Positions 16,320 to 24,100 of a stretch of DNA of 64,000 nt are shown one piece after another. The stretch covers positions 34,960 to 98,959 of the forward strand of contig JAITQG010000014.1 in assembly GCA_031289015.1 (NCBI GenBank), in the 5' to 3' direction. The translations under genes and the position numbers were made by a program. A model generated the notes under the pieces. It ran no database searches, had not been told where the DNA came from, and worked only from the letters and a program-made list of their open reading frames with translations. Positions within the stretch are counted from its first letter, which is position 1. Every line of letters starts with the position of its first letter. The DNA comes from Lactobacillaceae bacterium. Lineage in GTDB: Bacteria > Bacillota > Bacilli > Lactobacillales > Lactobacillaceae.

Positions 16320-17058
16320 AGTTATCAAGTGAAAAGGCGTTTAAAAACTCGGTAATTCGTTGAGTCGGCTCACTAAAGAACTCACTTGGTGTGCCGTCAA
16401 ATTCGATAGCCCCATCTTCAAGGAAAATAATTCGGTCAGCAGCGGCTTTGGCAAACTCCAAATTGTGCGTCACAATAATCATTGATTGGTTCGCACTAGC
16501 AATTTGCTTGAGAATCTTTAAGATGATGACTTCCATCTCGGGATCCAAAGCAGAGGTTGGTTCGTCTAGCAACAAATAACTGGGATGCATCGCAAGCGCC
16601 CGCGCAATAGCGATACGTTGGGTTTGGCCGCCTGAAAGTTGGTATGGATAGCGGTCGGCGGTATTGTCGAGGTGTACGGCCTTTAATAATTCGTGCGCCT
16701 CGCTAATGGCGGATTGTTTACTCATCTTGGCGACGTGGACTGGCGCCTCGATGATATTCCCTAAGACTGTCAGATGATCAAACATGCGTGGTGTTTGAAA
16801 GACCATGCCGGTTTTGCGCCGGACTTGTAATAAAACGTCTTGGGTAATGGGTTGAGCAAAATCAAGCGTCACGTCGTCAATGGTGTAAAGACCAGAATCA
16901 GGCGTTTCTAGCAAGTTTAAAGAGCGCAACAAAGTCGACTTGCCTGAACCTGAAGGCCCAAGGATGACAGTGGTTTCTTGGGGCTTGATTTCTAGATCGA
17001 TGGCCTTTAAAGCGTGCTGATTTTTAAATTGTTTATCGAGTTTAGTTAGTTTTAGCAT
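16318..17058 (-). CDS. polar amino acid ABC transporter, ATP-binding protein
   Basis: A 246-residue GlnQ/TcyC-type ATPase that powers uptake with the permease just upstream. Walker A GPSGSGKST (about 34-42), Q-loop MVFQTPRMF, signature LSGGQTQRIAIARAL and Walker B YLLLDEPTSALD followed by the H-loop IIVTHN are intact. Three bases separate it from the permease stop, so the two are one transcription unit; the binding protein is encoded divergently. The Cys-ending leader peptide before the binding-protein gene suggests cystine or another sulfur amino acid as substrate, but this is inference. Confidence 0.93.
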   Translation of the reverse strand: MLKLTKLDKQFKNQHALKAIDLEIKPQETTVILGPSGSGKSTLLRSLNLLETPDSGLYTIDDVTLDFAQPITQDVLLQVRRKTGMVFQTPRMFDHLTVLGNIIEAPVHVAKMSKQSAISEAHELLKAVHLDNTADRYPYQLSGGQTQRIAIARALAMHPSYLLLDEPTSALDPEMEVIILKILKQIASANQSMIIVTHNLEFAKAAADRIIFLEDGAIEFDGTPSEFFSEPTQRITEFLNAFSLDN

Positions 17059-17061
17059 GGT

Positions 17062-17763
17062 TTACTCCTGTGTTTTGACAAACCGATCGGCCCAGTTTTG
17101 TAGGTAGTGCTGGGGAATCGAAAGGATTGAGACGAACAATGCGTAAATGGCGGCGACAAGTAAGTACATTTGCAGTGGTTCAAAGGTCGCAGCGGCAAAT
17201 TGTTGGCCAAGGTAGAACATTTCGACAATCGTGACGACGGATGCCAACGAAGTGTCTTTAACTAAGCTGATAAACGAGTTTGCCAAAGTTGGAATCGACA
17301 CCCGCAGCGCTTGGGGTAAGACGATGCGCAAGTAGGTTTGGCTACCCGTCATGCCAAGTGAAGCGGCGGCTTCGCGTTGAGTGTCGGGGATTGAAGTGAT
17401 GGCGGCGCGAATGGCTTCTGATGCGTATGCCCCCGTGTTTAATGACAATACCCAGATAGCGGCGGCCCAACCAGAGGGTGATAACCAGCTAATGCCTAAT
17501 TTTGGCAGGCCGTAAAAGAACACGAATAATTGAACCAACATCGGCGTTGAGCGAAAGAGCCAGACGTAAAACCAGGCAATGAAACGGACACCGTGCCACG
17601 CTTGGGCTTTTAGACCAATGAATTGCGGATTGAATGAGCGAATCACCGCGACTAAGCCAGCAATTAAAATGGCGAAAACAAATGAGATGAGGGCTAAGGG
17701 GATAGTGTACGTTAATCCGGCCACGATCAATTTCGGGGCGTAGGTAGCTATGAATTCAAGCAT
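17062..17763 (-). CDS. polar amino acid ABC transporter, permease
   Basis: A 233-residue HisM/GlnP-type inner-membrane permease with about five membrane spans. The EAA loop reads EAAASLGMTGSQTYLRIVLPQALRVSIP, the ATPase docking site. SLVKDTSLASVV near residue 165 is typical of the family. Ribosome site AAAGGAG precedes ATG 17763. Upstream on the same strand is a terminator-like hairpin in the mRNA leader, which may limit expression. Works with the ATPase at 16318 and the binding protein at 18170. Confidence 0.93.
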   Translation of the reverse strand: MLEFIATYAPKLIVAGLTYTIPLALISFVFAILIAGLVAVIRSFNPQFIGLKAQAWHGVRFIAWFYVWLFRSTPMLVQLFVFFYGLPKLGISWLSPSGWAAAIWVLSLNTGAYASEAIRAAITSIPDTQREAAASLGMTGSQTYLRIVLPQALRVSIPTLANSFISLVKDTSLASVVTIVEMFYLGQQFAAATFEPLQMYLLVAAIYALFVSILSIPQHYLQNWADRFVKTQE

Positions 17764-17791
17764 GAAGACTCCTTTAAGGTGTGATTATAAT

Positions 17792-17822
17792 AAAAAAATG
17801 CCAGTCCTTGAACGGGCCGGCA
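17792..17822 (-). terminator. terminator-like hairpin in the permease leader
   Basis: Read on the minus strand: TGCCGGCCC, loop, GGACTGGCA, then seven T. It lies between the predicted promoter and the permease start, so it would stop transcription before the operon unless bypassed. No clear antiterminator is seen. Confidence 0.6.
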
Positions 17823-17846
17823 CTTTGACGTTTAATTTGAATTGAT

Positions 17847-17875
17847 AGTATACCAAATCAACCTAACGCAAAGTG
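17847..17875 (-). promoter_or_regulatory. promoter of the permease/ATPase operon
   Basis: CACTTT (17870-17875), 17-bp spacer, TATACT (17847-17852) on the minus strand; the -35 is weak, the -10 good. Confidence 0.4.
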
Positions 17876-17948
17876 GGCGCTAGGTACGTGCAAGCTGCAA
17901 TTGAAGTTGAGGCAAGACGCATGATTTAATCGGTTCCTTAAAACTAAA

Positions 17949-17963
17949 TTTGTATGTTACAAA
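17949..17963. promoter_or_regulatory. candidate operator between the divergent transporter genes
   Basis: Perfect inverted repeat TTTGTA-TGT-TACAAA, midway between the two divergent promoters. The surrounding 406-bp intergenic stretch also holds the leader-peptide frame and the minus-strand hairpin; nothing else was recognised in it. Confidence 0.4.
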
Positions 17964-17998
17964 TATATTGTAGAGGTTCCACTTACTTTATGCAAGGG

Positions 17999-18027
17999 TT
18001 GACGGCCAAAAATTTTAAGGTTATATT
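17999..18027 (+). promoter_or_regulatory. promoter of leader peptide and binding-protein gene
   Basis: TTGACG (17999-18004), 17-bp spacer, TATATT (18022-18027). Transcription would begin near 18034, about 30 bases before the leader peptide start. Confidence 0.6.
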
Positions 18028-18062
18028 TGCCGAGTAATGTTTTTTAAATGGAGGCAGTTAAG

Positions 18063-18122
18063 ATGAATTTAATTTCAACGCAAATAAGCAACCAACACAC
18101 GCCTCTTTTGGGTCGATGTTAA
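18063..18122 (+). CDS. putative 19-residue leader peptide ending in Cys
   Basis: A short frame, MNLISTQISNQHTPLLGRC, preceded by GGAGG nine bases upstream, in the leader of the binding-protein gene. The single cysteine codon is the last sense codon, immediately before TAA. Short peptides ending in Arg-Cys-like codons upstream of sulfur amino acid genes act as attenuators in other bacteria: slow decoding of Cys codons changes downstream RNA folding. No terminator follows it before the binding-protein ribosome site (47 bp away), so control, if any, would be translational. Not found by length-limited gene callers. Confidence 0.55.
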   Translation: MNLISTQISNQHTPLLGRC

Positions 18123-18169
18123 AGCGCTTGTCAGGCGATTGATGCACTAACTAAACCTAGGAGAAAAAA

Positions 18170-18967
18170 ATGACAAAAATGATTAAGAATGTGGCGCTTG
18201 CCGCCGTGGCAACTTTATTAGCAGGTAGTTTGGCGACGACAAGTGTTGCCGCCGCTAGCTATACCAGTGAACTAAAGACTAAAAAGACGTTAACAATTGG
18301 CTTGGAAGGTACGTATTCACCGTTCTCATACCGGGATTCGACCGGCAAGTTGGTTGGCTATGACGTTTCAGTGGGTAAGGCGATTGCTAAGCAGTTGAAG
18401 CTTAAGCCAGTGTTTGTCACAACCAAGTTTGATTCATTGGTGGCCGGGCTTGATTCACAAAAATATGACATCGTATTAAACAACATGTCAAAGAACCCCG
18501 AACGCAGTAAGCATTACGCGTTTGGTAGTGCATATTTGTATACTGGAGCTGTTTTAATTGTTAAGAAGGGCTCAGATATTAAAGTTGCCAAGGATCTCAA
18601 GGGTGCCACGGCGGCCCAAACAGCCGAATCAAACTTTGGCATCGCGGCCGTCAAGCTTGGTGCAAAACTCGTTGCATCACCAGGCTTTGCCGAATCGATG
18701 AACTTGATTGAATCTGGTAAAGTTGAGGCGACAATTAATGACAATGGCGCTTGGGGAGTCTACAAGAAGGCCAACCCTAAGGAAGCCGCAAAGTTGCGAA
18801 CGATTAACGTGACTAAGGAAGCCGGTGCATCTAAGGCATATCCAATGTTGAACAAAAAAGATACGAAGTTGACGAAAGCTGTCAAAAAGGCTGAAAAGCA
18901 ATTGAAGGCGAACGGGCAATTAAAGAAGTTGTCAATTAAGTACTTTGGGACTAATTTAACTAAATAA
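18170..18967 (+). CDS. amino acid ABC transporter substrate-binding protein
   Basis: A 265-residue SBP_bac_3 protein. Signal peptide about 1-28 (MIKNVALAAVATLLAGSLATTSVAAA). The mature part has LTIGLEGTYSPFSYRDSTGKLVGYDVSVGKAIAKQL, the standard first-lobe signature, and the ligand-contacting R in KNPERSKHYAF. Unlike most Gram-positive binding proteins there is no lipobox cysteine at the signal cleavage site. TAGGAG is seven bases before ATG. Divergent from its permease and ATPase. Family resemblance is to cystine/glutamine binders; specificity is unproven. Confidence 0.93.
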   Translation: MTKMIKNVALAAVATLLAGSLATTSVAAASYTSELKTKKTLTIGLEGTYSPFSYRDSTGKLVGYDVSVGKAIAKQLKLKPVFVTTKFDSLVAGLDSQKYDIVLNNMSKNPERSKHYAFGSAYLYTGAVLIVKKGSDIKVAKDLKGATAAQTAESNFGIAAVKLGAKLVASPGFAESMNLIESGKVEATINDNGAWGVYKKANPKEAAKLRTINVTKEAGASKAYPMLNKKDTKLTKAVKKAEKQLKANGQLKKLSIKYFGTNLTK

Positions 18968-18975
18968 CACCAGTG

Positions 18976-19008
18976 AAAGATTGAAACAACAAAGTTTCAA
19001 TCTTTTTT
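18976..19008 (+). terminator. terminator of the binding-protein gene
   Basis: AAAGATTGAAAC / GTTTCAATCTTTTTT perfect 12-bp stem with a six-base loop. Confidence 0.92.
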
Positions 19009-19026
19009 AAATTGCCGCGTAATTAA

Positions 19027-19055
19027 TTGACCGGCAAGCTGTAAAGTGTGAATAT
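19027..19055 (+). promoter_or_regulatory. promoter of abrB-like gene
   Basis: TTGACC (19027-19032), 17-bp spacer, GAATAT (19050-19055). The start codon at 19062 falls at the predicted transcription start, suggesting a leaderless message. Confidence 0.45.
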
Positions 19056-19061
19056 GAAAGC

Positions 19062-19262
19062 ATGAAAACAGAAGTTATTAAAAAAGACCAGAATTTAACG
19101 ATCACCTTAACGGCTGATAATTTAAGAACATTAGGCTTTATCGAGGGCGATATTGTTGAAACGCATGTTGTTGCTGATACAATTGAAATCAAAAGGATTA
19201 GTAAATATGCCATGATGAATCACGACGATTTACGAGCCGAACTAAAAAAACACTTTTCATGA
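19062..19262 (+). CDS. AbrB/MazE-like DNA-binding domain protein
   Basis: A 66-residue protein whose first about 45 residues (KKDQNLTITLTADNLRTLGFIEGDIVETHVVADTIEIKRI) have the swapped-hairpin AbrB/SpoVT pattern: alternating beta strands and L-G-x-x-E-G-D turn. The C-terminal 20 residues are helical and charged (HDDLRAELKKHF). It could be an antitoxin-type regulator, but no toxin gene adjoins: the next gene encodes acylphosphatase. No Shine-Dalgarno is visible; the message may be leaderless. Function unknown. Confidence 0.65.
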   Translation: MKTEVIKKDQNLTITLTADNLRTLGFIEGDIVETHVVADTIEIKRISKYAMMNHDDLRAELKKHFS

Positions 19263-19291
19263 CGTATTCTAAGATATCGGGGAGGCTAACT

Positions 19292-19564
19292 ATGCAGGCA
19301 GTCAAAATTCGAGTTTTTGGGCTTGTACAAGGGGTTGGGTTTCGCTATTCAACCAAAATGATTGCAGATAAATTAGCAATCACGGGAATTGTGTGGAACA
19401 TCAGTGATGGCACCGTAAAGATCATTGCACAGGGCGCTGATGAACAACTACAGAAATTTATCCAGGCAATCAAAGCTAGTCCGTCGCCGTTTGCAAACGT
19501 AGAACGGATAGAAGTTGAATCAACGCAACCTGACCCAACTTTGCACGGATTTAGAACAGCTTAA
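19292..19564 (+). CDS. acyP: acylphosphatase
   Basis: A 90-residue enzyme that hydrolyses acyl phosphates in the cytosol. The signature VFGLVQGVGFRYST supplies the phosphate-binding loop and catalytic Arg, and GIVWNISDGTVKIIAQG contains the catalytic Asn. ATG 19292 is chosen because GGGGAGG sits seven bases upstream and gives the family length; an upstream in-frame start overlapping the abrB-like gene would add eleven residues. A parS-containing terminator follows. Confidence 0.95.
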   Translation: MQAVKIRVFGLVQGVGFRYSTKMIADKLAITGIVWNISDGTVKIIAQGADEQLQKFIQAIKASPSPFANVERIEVESTQPDPTLHGFRTA

Positions 19565-19573
19565 TTCAAAAAC

Positions 19574-19612
19574 AAAACACTAAATGTTTCACGTGGAACA
19601 TTTAGTGTTTTT
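19574..19612. terminator. parS site 5 embedded in the acyP terminator
   Basis: Positions 19585-19600 read TGTTTCACGTGGAACA. The flanks extend the palindrome (AAACACTAAA / TTTAGTGTTTTT) to a strong stem followed by T residues, immediately after acyP. As with site 2, one palindrome appears to serve both chromosome segregation and transcription termination. Confidence 0.85.
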
Positions 19613-19722
19613 ATTTAATGGGTGAAAGGTATATGATTAGATTTATAAATGCAAAACTGAGCGGCGACGTGGGTTAACCCGTCGCTGTTAGTTACTGTAA
19701 TCAAATATTACGAGGATCAATT

Positions 19723-20847
19723 ATGCTAAAAAAATTTGAAAAACAACCAATTTTGTATTGGACCCTTGAATTACTAGCGCTGGCGATGCTGATATTAGTC
19801 GTGGCGCAGTTGAAATTCATTTTCGATCCAATTGGAAAGTTCGTGGGGGCGGTCTTTGTACCGGTCATTATTTCTGGGTTTCTATACTACCTATTAAATC
19901 CGTTTGTCATGACCTTGCAAAAGATTCCGTTGACGAAGACACAAAAATTGCCACGCTGGTTAGCGATTACGTTGGTCATGATTATCGCAGCTACTGTCGT
20001 TGCCCTTGGCGGGATATTGCTGATCCCCAAACTAATCAATCAACTGGTTAAATTAGCTACCGCGATGCCAGGGTTGATTCATTCTGGGCAAAATTTCATC
20101 GACCAAGCTGCCAACTGGGATTTCGTGCAAAAAGTCTCCCATCAAATTGATATGAATCAATTCAACACCAAGCTTCAACACATGGCGGGCAATATGGTCA
20201 ATGGCTTGGCCGATAGTATGACCAATTTGTTGGGGATGGTTACTAGCATCACAATTGTGGCGGTTACAGTCCCTGTCATGACAATTTATATGTTGGCTGA
20301 CGGGAATAAATTAGTACCGTTTTTGAAAAAATTATTCCCAAAAAACCAACAAGATAACGTTGAGGACATCTTTGGTCGCTTGAATTTCACCATTTCAAAA
20401 TATATTGTGGGGCAAGCGATTGAAATGTTGTTCGTTGCCGTCTTCACCACGGCGGGTTATTTCATGATCGGGCAAAATTATGCGCTACTCCTTGGGGTGG
20501 CAGCTGGAATTGCCAACATTATTCCATATGTCGGCCCCTATATCGGGATTGTACCGGCGCTCTTTGTTGCATTTATCCAATCACCTTGGCAGTTTGTATG
20601 GGTCATTATCGTAGTTTTGATTGTCCAACAAATTGATGGTAATTTATTGTATCCACGGATCATCGGGGCAACGTTGAACATCCATCCAATGACGATTATC
20701 ATAATTTTGTTGGCAGCTGGTAATATTGCTGGCATTCCGGGGATGATTTTAGCCATTCCAATGTATGCGGTGGTCCGGACTTTGGCGGTTTATGCCTGGG
20801 AATTGCTTCATTTGCAAGACAGTGTGCAAGGCGACGAGGCAGCTTAA
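19723..20847 (+). CDS. AI-2E family transporter
   Basis: A 374-residue polytopic membrane protein of the AI-2E/PerM family, with about seven membrane segments: a pair near the N-terminus (LLALAMLILVVAQL, FVPVIISGFLYYLL), a soluble amphipathic helical region (about 110-170), and a C-terminal bundle. The family signature GVAAGIANIIPYVGPYIGIVPALFVA is present around residue 265, as is QQIDGNLLYPRIIG. Family members export peptides, autoinducers or act as Na+/H+ antiporters; none can be chosen here. It has an upstream spacer after the acyP terminator and its own terminator. Confidence 0.9.
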   Translation: MLKKFEKQPILYWTLELLALAMLILVVAQLKFIFDPIGKFVGAVFVPVIISGFLYYLLNPFVMTLQKIPLTKTQKLPRWLAITLVMIIAATVVALGGILLIPKLINQLVKLATAMPGLIHSGQNFIDQAANWDFVQKVSHQIDMNQFNTKLQHMAGNMVNGLADSMTNLLGMVTSITIVAVTVPVMTIYMLADGNKLVPFLKKLFPKNQQDNVEDIFGRLNFTISKYIVGQAIEMLFVAVFTTAGYFMIGQNYALLLGVAAGIANIIPYVGPYIGIVPALFVAFIQSPWQFVWVIIVVLIVQQIDGNLLYPRIIGATLNIHPMTIIIILLAAGNIAGIPGMILAIPMYAVVRTLAVYAWELLHLQDSVQGDEAA

Positions 20848-20863
20848 AATTAACGTTAAATAA

Positions 20864-20900
20864 TGCAGTACTGGGGGCTTAACCTAGTGCTGTATTTTTT
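20864..20900 (+). terminator. terminator of the AI-2E transporter gene
   Basis: TGCAGTACTGGG / CCTAGTGCTGTA, a 12-bp stem with a few G-U pairs, followed by TTTTTT. Confidence 0.85.
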
Positions 20901-20950
20901 GTTTTCAAAGGGTAATTCCGCGAAAACGGACGATGCTCATATAGTCATAA

Positions 20951-20966
20951 CCCCCCCAAAAAAAAA
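20951..20966. repeat. C7A9 homopolymer tract upstream of the giant surface gene
   Basis: Seven C followed by nine A, about 18 bp upstream of the -35 hexamer of the next gene. Tracts like this slip during replication and could vary promoter output. Confidence 0.6.
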
Positions 20967-20983
20967 CTCTTACGAACCATAAT

Positions 20984-21012
20984 TTAACTAAGTAAAAACC
21001 GCATACTATAGG
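20984..21012 (+). promoter_or_regulatory. promoter of the giant surface protein gene
   Basis: TTAACT (20984-20989), 17-bp spacer, TATAGG (21007-21012), leaving a leader of about 90 bases before the ATG at 21107 (ribosome site GCGAGGGAA). Confidence 0.45.
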
Positions 21013-21106
21013 TAGATACTAGCCCTACTGACGGGATGGCATCCTCACACATAAAAATGAAAAACATAAAAATTAAACAATTAACTCAATGCGAGGGAAT
21101 TAAATC

Positions 21107-24100
21107 ATGAAAAGTAAATTAATGAAGCGGTCGGTACATATATTTGCCATGGTCATCATGTTGACGCAATTATTTGTACCCATCATTCCAGCTTGGCAAG
21201 CACTGGCCCGAGCTGATGAATTATACATAAGCACCGATTTTACATATAGCGCTGATGAAGACACGGTTGAAGGTTTTAGTGCGGCTGGCTCGCTTAAGTA
21301 CACTAGCAATAGTGATCATAAGCTGAATATTCCGACTAAGAGTGATGATGAACAAACTGACATCACATCAATTGGGCGGCATGCGTTCCAAAATTTGACC
21401 TTGGAAACCGTGGACTTGCCAGCTACCATTCAATCCATTCAAGATTATGCGTTTGATCGAAATGCCATTAAAACCGTTAACTTCACTGAGTTGGCCAATT
21501 TGACCACGATTGGTGAAGCGGCTTTTCGTGCAAACCAATTAAAAACGGTGAAGCTGACAAGTGCTTTGACGAGCATTGGCAGTTCCGCGTTTGCTAATAA
21601 TGACTTGACCAGTGTCGAAGGGGCAAACGTTGCCCAATTGACTTCTGTGCAAACCGTGTCTGATAGTGCGTTTGACGGAAACAAATTGACCGAAATCGCG
21701 TTTGGGGACGCGCTGACAACCATTGGTAACGACGCCTTTAAGGGCAATGGGCAAATCGTCAAGGTGACGACGACCAGTGCGCAGGCAATTCCAAGTCGCT
21801 ATACGCAAGGGGATGGATTTGTGGTCAATCCGCTGAGCATCAACGTTGATTATGTTGATCACAAAGGCGCGTTACTTGAAAAAACGACCTTGGGAAATAA
21901 CTTTGCCACAGGCACTAAGTTTTATCTCAAGGGTGACACATTTACCAAGGCCGAAATTGATGGCCTATCAAAGGACATCGCCGGCTATACATATCTAGAA
22001 ACTTCACCAGCCGACGGATTTGAATTAACTTCTTCAACCAGTATCACCGTTCGCTACGTTAAAAACGATGCGATTCCAACGTTGTCAGCCTCTAATTTGT
22101 ATTATCTAACTGATCCTGAAGAAGTGATCACTGAAGCGATGGTCAAAAGTAGAATCTCGGCCAAAACCGCTGGAGGAGTTACTATTCCGGCTGACAATAT
22201 TACAATTTCGGTGGAAAATGGCACATTCCCATTGAGTCGAGAAAATGATTACACTTATCACATCCATGTCCGAGTTGTTGATAATTTAGGTAACCCGGCA
22301 ACAACCAACATTGACGTTGAAGTCTTCACGGCTTTGGCGGATCAAGAAATTGGCAACGGGTGGTATTACCGTGATTTCAAGTACTATGGTACGTATTTAG
22401 CTGGCTTTTCACAGTCCGGGGTTGATAAGTTGTTAGCCGGAAATGGTGATTTGGTATTTCCAGGTGTTAATCCTGAAACGAAAAATCCGTTAACTGTAGT
22501 CGGAAATGTCAATATTGAAGGCGCATTTTCGTTTAACACTGCCGAATATAGGCCACTCATGATTTCTATGAATTTTGAGCAAATGACTGGCTTGGCAAGT
22601 ATAGAGGAAAGCGCATTTAGTAATTTAATCAATCTAGAGCGCCTTAGTTTCCGGGGCTTACGTAATTTAACCGGACTCCCTGGTCGTGGGTATGGTACGC
22701 CGTTTGAAGCCTCACCCAAGCTGACTCAGTTAGATATGACTGGGTGTACGGCGTTTACCACCTTTGGACGGAGCTGTTTTGCTAATTCGCCGATAACTAA
22801 ACTTACCGGCTTAGAGTCTTTGACAAACTTGAAGACTATTGATGAAAGCACCTTTCAAAAAGCAACCTTCACCGAAGGGTTTGATTTTAGACTGCTGCCC
22901 AAATTGGCCATCATTGGGAATAACGCTTTTTCAGATTCACAAATGCCAGTCGTTGATTTGACCCAATGTACAAACTTGTATTCCCTTGGTGGAAGTTATG
23001 CCTATGGCGGTGGTATTTTTAGAAATAACAAAGCAGTTACGCGAGTTGATATGAGTGGGTTAACCAAGCTGACTAATATTAGCCAGGCCATGTTTGTGTC
23101 ATCTACTAAATTAACCAGCGTTAACATTAGCAACATGCCACTATTAGATACGATTGGTGATGGCGCCTTTCAAAATTCGGTATTGACGGAATTAAATTGG
23201 AGCAACTTACCAAAACTTAAAAACATTGGTCAATATGCCTTTTATTCATTGCCAATTGAGGAGCTTGATTTAACGACCTTCCCACTATTAACGACAATCG
23301 GAGTTAGGGCCTTTGGAAACAATACGAAATTGAAGCGGGTTGATCTCAGTAATTTGGACAAATTAACCACCATTAATAGCGGAGCATTTATGTATGCCCC
23401 CTTGGAATCGCTCAATCTGACTAATTGTAGCAACTTGACTAGTATTAATAATAATGCGTTTGAAAAGGCTATCTTGGAACAAATTGCCGGCATTGAGACC
23501 GTGACTAAATTAACCACTTTGAGTGACTACGCATTTTATTGGTCGCCATTTACCGCTGGGTTTGATTTTCATTTATTCCCGAACTTGAAAACAATTGGAA
23601 ATTATGCGTTTTATTCGGCTAAGTTTACTGAGTTAGATTTGAGTAATCTAAAAGCGTTGACTGGAATCGGAGAAAATGCGTTTGGGAATGCGGTCAACTT
23701 GGAGAAAGTTGATCTGAGTGGCGCGAACCTGATGAATTTCACTGGGGGGTCAGTTTTCCGTTACGCACCGATTGTTGATTTGGACATGACAGGCTGTACG
23801 GGGGTGAAGACCTTCACTAATAATATTTTTGAAAAAGCCAAATTAGAAACTATCACTGGGCTGGCGGACTTATCAGCCGTGACAAGTATTAATAATTATG
23901 CGTTCATGAATTCACCATTTACGAATGGGTTTAATTTCCAGGCGTTCCCCAATTTAACATACATCGGCATTCAAGCGTTTTTGAATGCTAAATTTCAAGA
24001 GGTGGATTTGAGCAATTTGACGAAGCTTACCACCATTGTTGAAGGCGCATTTAATAATGCGACAAATCTGACCAAAGTCAATCTGCGCGGGGAAAGGGCC

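Noticed and set aside
19062..19564. Toxin-antitoxin pair
   Set aside because: The second gene is clearly acylphosphatase (GLVQGVGFRY), not a toxin.
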